Below are positions 32,641 to 36,043 of a stretch of 36,043 nt of DNA, one piece after another. The stretch comes from Corallococcus carmarthensis (lineage in GTDB: Bacteria > Myxococcota > Myxococcia > Myxococcales > Myxococcaceae), in assembly GCF_003611695.1 (NCBI RefSeq), contig NZ_RAWE01000086.1:1-36043 (forward strand). The letters run 5' to 3'. The notes below the pieces were generated by a model. It was not told where the DNA came from. It saw only the letters and a list, made by a program, of their open reading frames with translations, and made no database searches. The stretch's first letter is position 1, and each line of letters opens with the position of its first letter. Made by a program: the position numbers and the translations under genes.

Positions 32641-33642
32641 ATGCACCGGAACGACAGCCGCGACGCCACTCCCGATGTGGAGCCCACCGACACCGCCGCG
32701 CGGCCCGGACGCGCTCCCTTCCCGGACATGGTGTGGATTCCTGGCGGCACGTACTGGATGGGCTCCGACCACCACTATCCCGAAGAAGCCCCCGCGCATC
32801 AGGTGACCGTCTCCGGCTTCTGGATGGACCGCTTCACCGTGACGAACGAACAGTTCGCCCGCTTCGTCGAGGCCACCGGCTACGTCACCGTCGCGCAGCG
32901 GCCACTCAACCCGGCGGACTATCCCGGCGCTCCTCCGGAGTCCCTCGTCCCCGGCTCGCTCGTCTTCCAGAAGGCCCCGGGCCCCGTGGACCTGGGCAAC
33001 GTGGCCAACTGGTGGCGCTACCTTCCCGAAGCCTGCTGGAAGCACCCCGAAGGACGCCGCTCCTCCGTGAAACACCGCCGCGACCACCCCGTCGTCCACA
33101 TCGCCTACGAGGACGCGGAGGCCTATGCCACCTGGGCCGGCAAGGCCCTCCCTTCGGAAGCCGAATGGGAGAAGGCCGCGCGCGGCGGCCTGGAGCGCAA
33201 CGAGTTCTGCTGGGGCAATGACTTCACCCCGAACGGCGAACACCTGGCCAACACCTGGCAGGGCTACTTCCCATGGCAGAACCTCCGCGAGGATGGCCAC
33301 GAGGGCACCTGCCCCGTCGGCGCCTTCCCAGCCAATGGCCATGGCCTGCATGAGATGGCCGGCAACGTCTGGGAATGGACCACCGACTGGTACCAGGAGC
33401 GCCACCAGGGAAACAAAGGCAAGGCGTGCTGCATCCCCGTCAACCCGCGCGGCCCTTCCACCGCGCAGGGCAGCCAGGATCCCTCCACGCCCGCCGTCGC
33501 CATTCCCCGCCGCGTCCTCAAGGGCGGCAGTCACCTGTGCGCCCCCAATTACTGCCGCCGCTACCGGCCCGCGGCGCGCTCACCCCAGGCCGTGGACAGC
33601 GGCGCCAGCCACATCGGCTTCCGCTGCATCGTGCGCCCGTAG
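32641..33642 (+). CDS. Formylglycine-generating enzyme (sulfatase-modifying factor)
   Basis: A 333-residue FGE-sulfatase-family protein. The start of the core is DMVWIPGGTYWMGSD, with GFWMDRFTVTNEQFARFVEA and NVWEWTTDWY, all typical of SUMF1. The copper-binding active-site cysteines are present: Cys300 and Cys305 in SHLCAPNYCRRYRP, with the closing GASHIGFRC. So it should oxidise the sulfatase Cys to formylglycine using oxygen, unlike the many FGE-domain relatives lacking those Cys. The ATG at 32641 follows GGAGGA nine bases ahead; the longer in-frame start at 32584 was rejected. Its natural client is the arylsulfatase encoded about 1 kb upstream on the same strand. No signal peptide, so modification is cytoplasmic. 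Confidence 0.92.
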   Translation: MHRNDSRDATPDVEPTDTAARPGRAPFPDMVWIPGGTYWMGSDHHYPEEAPAHQVTVSGFWMDRFTVTNEQFARFVEATGYVTVAQRPLNPADYPGAPPESLVPGSLVFQKAPGPVDLGNVANWWRYLPEACWKHPEGRRSSVKHRRDHPVVHIAYEDAEAYATWAGKALPSEAEWEKAARGGLERNEFCWGNDFTPNGEHLANTWQGYFPWQNLREDGHEGTCPVGAFPANGHGLHEMAGNVWEWTTDWYQERHQGNKGKACCIPVNPRGPSTAQGSQDPSTPAVAIPRRVLKGGSHLCAPNYCRRYRPAARSPQAVDSGASHIGFRCIVRP

Positions 33643-33680
33643 GCGCACGCGCGGGGAAGCGGGGCACGGAGGTGGCACGG

Positions 33681-35093
33681 ATGGCGGGCACGCAGGCGCT
33701 TCCTCACGCCAGGAGAGGGCACAGGGGACCCAGGCAGGCGCGCCGGCCGGAGGAAGGCCCGTCCCTGCGCTGGTGGATCCGGCACCGGCTGTGGATACCG
33801 CCCGTCCTGGGGGCCGTCCTGGGAGCCGGCCTGGGCGTCCTCTTCGTGCTGCCACCGCTCCCCGTGGCCCGGGTGCTGAGAGGAGTGGCCTGGTACGCCA
33901 CGGCCACCGAGGCCCGGAGCATGCTCTCCTCGGTGCTGGGCATCACGCTGACGTCATTGAGCATCGTGCTCTCCCTGTCCATGCTCGTGGTGCAGAACGC
34001 AGCGGGGCAGTACTCACCGCGCCTGCTGCGCCTGTTCCTCCACAGCGCCGGCATCCGCGTGGTCATCCCGGTGTTCGTCGCCACGAGCGTCTTCTGCCTG
34101 GTGGCGTCGCAGGCGTTCGGCTTCGCGTCCGAGGCTGAACGCGCGCCGCGTCCGGCGCTCGCGCTGGCCATGGTGCTGCTCATCTCCAGCGAGGGGGCGC
34201 TCATCTTCCAGGTGCTCCAGACGCTTCAACTGATGCGGGTGGAGAACCTGGTCCGGCGGGTGCGCCAGGACACGCTGGGCGCCGCGCGGCTGCTCGAGCG
34301 GTTCCGGTCCGTGGACATCCAGGAGTCAGCACCGCTCCGCGCGCTCACGAAAGACCCGGAGCGTGGCTGGCCGCTCCGGGCCCGCGGTGACGGCTTCATC
34401 GCTTCCGTCGACGCGAAGGCCCTCCTGGAAGTGGCGACGGGGCACCAGCTCATCATCCACGTGGACCGAGCCGTGGGGGAGCCGGTGATTCAAGGTGAGC
34501 CGGTGGGCTGGATCGAAGCGGAGGCGCGCGGCCCGCGCTCACGGCGCGAGCCCACCGAGGCGCGCGTGTGCCGCGCCATCCGCCTGGACCGCTGGCGGGA
34601 TGAGGACAGGGACATCGCCCTGGGGGTGCGCCAACTGGTGGATGTGGCCATCAAGGCCCTCTCCCCGGGAATCAATGATCCGTACACCGCGGTGGAGGCG
34701 GTGGACCAGCTGACGTTCCTGCTGTGCGAGCTGAGCCGGATGCACCTGGGGCCCCGCGTGCTCGCGGATGACTCCGGGACCCCGCGCGTGTTCCTGCGCG
34801 GCCCCGCGCTGAGTGACTACCTGGCGTTGGCCACGGATCAGATCCTCCGCTACGGCGCCACCGAACCCGCGGTGGTGCTCCGGCTCCTGCGACTGGCCGC
34901 CGCCGTGGGCCAGCTCGCGCGGGAAGCGGAAGACCGGCGCGCGGCGCGGGAGCGGCTCCACTCCATCCTGACCGTGTCGGAGCAGGCACATCCAGCGGCG
35001 CCGCGGCATGCGCTCCTTCGCCGTTACGCGGAGGCGCTGGAGCAGGGGCTCGACGGTGGCGCCTGGCCGCCGCTTCCGGCGATCGGCTTCTGA
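33681..35093 (+). CDS. DUF2254 membrane protein
   Basis: A 470-residue inner-membrane protein. After a basic lead come four membrane segments in the first ~190 residues (IPPVLGAVLGAGLGVLFVLP; LSSVLGITLTSLSIVLSLSM; VVIPVFVATSVFCLVASQAF; LALAMVLLISSEGALIF). A large soluble region follows, with DIQESAP, the core motif SPGINDPYTAVEAVDQLTFLL and ALSDYLALATDQILRYG. This is the DUF2254 layout, whose function is not established. The ATG at 33681 has GGAGG eight bases ahead (GTG at 33672 is possible). It starts 38 bases after FGE and may be cotranscribed, but a functional tie is not implied. Confidence 0.85.
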   Translation: MAGTQALPHARRGHRGPRQARRPEEGPSLRWWIRHRLWIPPVLGAVLGAGLGVLFVLPPLPVARVLRGVAWYATATEARSMLSSVLGITLTSLSIVLSLSMLVVQNAAGQYSPRLLRLFLHSAGIRVVIPVFVATSVFCLVASQAFGFASEAERAPRPALALAMVLLISSEGALIFQVLQTLQLMRVENLVRRVRQDTLGAARLLERFRSVDIQESAPLRALTKDPERGWPLRARGDGFIASVDAKALLEVATGHQLIIHVDRAVGEPVIQGEPVGWIEAEARGPRSRREPTEARVCRAIRLDRWRDEDRDIALGVRQLVDVAIKALSPGINDPYTAVEAVDQLTFLLCELSRMHLGPRVLADDSGTPRVFLRGPALSDYLALATDQILRYGATEPAVVLRLLRLAAAVGQLAREAEDRRAARERLHSILTVSEQAHPAAPRHALLRRYAEALEQGLDGGAWPPLPAIGF

Positions 35094-35099
35094 TTCGCG

Positions 35100-35127
35100 C
35101 CCGCCATCTGCCTCACGAAATGGCGGG
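35100..35127. terminator. Hairpin between convergent genes
   Basis: CCCGCCAT (35100-35107) and ATGGCGGG (35120-35127) form a perfect 8-bp stem with a 12-base loop just after the DUF2254 stop, with the ThrE-like gene facing it. No clear T-tract. The following 68 bases hold no other signal I recognise. Confidence 0.45.
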
Positions 35128-35195
35128 TGGGGCTGCTCGAGCGCAGGGGCTTGCGCCGCTTCCGCGGCACCGCCAGGCCCGTGTGTCCGGAGCCG

Positions 35196-36043
35196 CTACG
35201 CGCCGCCGGCGCTGGGCGGGACGGGCGAGTCGCGCTCCACGGAGAAGCGCGGCGGCACCACCACCGTGGCGAACACCAGCCCCAGCACCAGCTGGAGCGC
35301 CACCAGCAGCACGTTGAACAGCCGGTCATCATCCGCGCCCGCGACGCCCGCGCCCAGCAGCGCGACGACGGCCTGCGTGCCGATGAAGCCCGGCGCCAGC
35401 TGCAACATCCCGGGCATGATGACGGTCATGGGCATCCGGCCCCTCCCGCGCCCGTAGAGCAACCCCGCCACGCCCAGCACGAACGCGGCCACCAGCGGGC
35501 TGCCCCGGTCCCCGAGCACCATCTTCGTCACCGCCTGCGTCTCGTAGGCGATCAACACCCCACCGACAATCCATGCCACGTCGCGCGGCCGCCCCGACAT
35601 GCACACCGACAGCGCCACGCCCCCCACCGCCACCAGGAAGAACGTCAGGAGCGGCGGCAGCGCGTGCGCCTCGACGGGTGGCGGCAGCGGCCAGGCGAAG
35701 CGCCACAGCGTCCCCGCCGCCGCGAAGCCCACGCCCAACATCAGGAAGCGCAAGAGGCCGTACATGAGCCGGGGCAGGCCCGCCTCCACCGCCCCCGTGG
35801 CCAGCTCCATCGAGCCCAGCGTCACCACCATCGCGGGCACCAGCAGCGTCGCCCCGCCAAACAGGGCCCGCGCCGCGTTGAAGGGCGGCAGGACGAACGT
35901 GAACGCGAGCGCCACCAGCGTCCCCAGGAACGCGGCCAGGAAGCTCTTCTGCAGGTCCAACCGCTGCGAGCGCAGCGTGCCGAAGTGGATGGCGCCCGCG
36001 AGGACGCCCACGAAGAAGGCCACGAGCATCTCCAGCCATGCCC
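35196..36043 (-). CDS. ThrE-type threonine/serine exporter (partial, runs off the window)
   Basis: At least 282 residues, open at the right edge: the frame continues past the internal Met codon at 36029 with no stop. It has about ten membrane segments. Seen: LVAFFVGVLAGAIHFGTLR, a first repeat unit with LVPAMVVTLGSMELATGAVE, and a second with MPMTVIMPGMLQLAPGFIG. These are the two halves (DUF1212 and ThrE_2) of the threonine/serine exporter family, which exports amino acids or peptides from the cytoplasm. The missing N-terminus normally carries a conserved cytoplasmic lead. The Pro-rich tail SVERDSPVPPSAGGA is variable. Substrate is a family-level guess. Confidence 0.85.
   Translation of the reverse strand, partial: AWLEMLVAFFVGVLAGAIHFGTLRSQRLDLQKSFLAAFLGTLVALAFTFVLPPFNAARALFGGATLLVPAMVVTLGSMELATGAVEAGLPRLMYGLLRFLMLGVGFAAAGTLWRFAWPLPPPVEAHALPPLLTFFLVAVGGVALSVCMSGRPRDVAWIVGGVLIAYETQAVTKMVLGDRGSPLVAAFVLGVAGLLYGRGRGRMPMTVIMPGMLQLAPGFIGTQAVVALLGAGVAGADDDRLFNVLLVALQLVLGLVFATVVVPPRFSVERDSPVPPSAGGA

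Overview
The window is GC-rich, densely coded DNA of the kind found in myxobacteria (Myxococcota, most likely a Corallococcus or Myxococcus relative). The evidence is the strong G/C third-position bias, myxobacterial-type families (a lipoprotein nuclease-like gene of the DUF6310 type with a DUF5953-type partner, paired small DUF6289-like lipoproteins, a TatC with a large insertion, a GntR regulator with a long variable tail) and many short secreted or lipoprotein genes. I saw no rRNA, tRNA, CRISPR array, insertion sequence or phage module. All family names are from reading the translations; no database search was run.

Layout. (1) 83-5227: a tightly packed methionine operon, metY, metX and a fused aspartokinase-like/homoserine dehydrogenase gene. 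Together they make homoserine, acylate it and sulfhydrylate it to homocysteine. The kinase half has lost its N-terminal catalytic signature. (2) 5269-8621: a leaderless lytic-transglycosylase-like protein with a sigma-54-like promoter, an SRPBCC protein with a histone-H1-like Lys/Ala tail, two tandem small lipoproteins, and a metallo-beta-lactamase-fold lipoprotein with eroded zinc ligands. (3) 8692-9939: a divergent HxlR regulator and NAD(P)H:quinone oxidoreductase-like gene sharing a 75-bp operator region. (4) 9962-12793: tatB, tatC and a TrkA-N/ion-channel-like gene, read leftwards. (5) 12947-17475: an MFS transporter and a methyl-accepting chemotaxis protein (overlapping), divergent from a class II-type histone-deacetylase-family gene. 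(6) 17564-21517: a flavin monooxygenase divergent from an AraC regulator, then a GntR/FadR-type regulator with a perfect 25-bp palindrome upstream. (7) 21582-25870: a LURP-one-like protein, a possible effector, a secreted subtilase with three C-terminal repeats, and a glutathione S-transferase. (8) 26166-29812: a SulP transporter followed by a lipoprotein/nuclease-like gene with an apparent one-base frameshift and an overlapping immunity-like gene. (9) 29909-33642: an arylsulfatase and a formylglycine-generating enzyme, separated by an oppositely oriented two-gene cassette of unknown function. (10) 33681-36043: a DUF2254 membrane protein and a ThrE-type exporter cut by the window end.

The candidates for something undescribed are the DUF6310/DUF5953 pair (resembling a polymorphic lipoprotein toxin with immunity protein, here probably broken), the Cys-rich membrane protein/small partner cassette inside the sulfatase-FGE locus, the degenerate-metallopeptidase-like protein at 22247-23056, the pseudo-aspartokinase fusion, and the TatC insertion.
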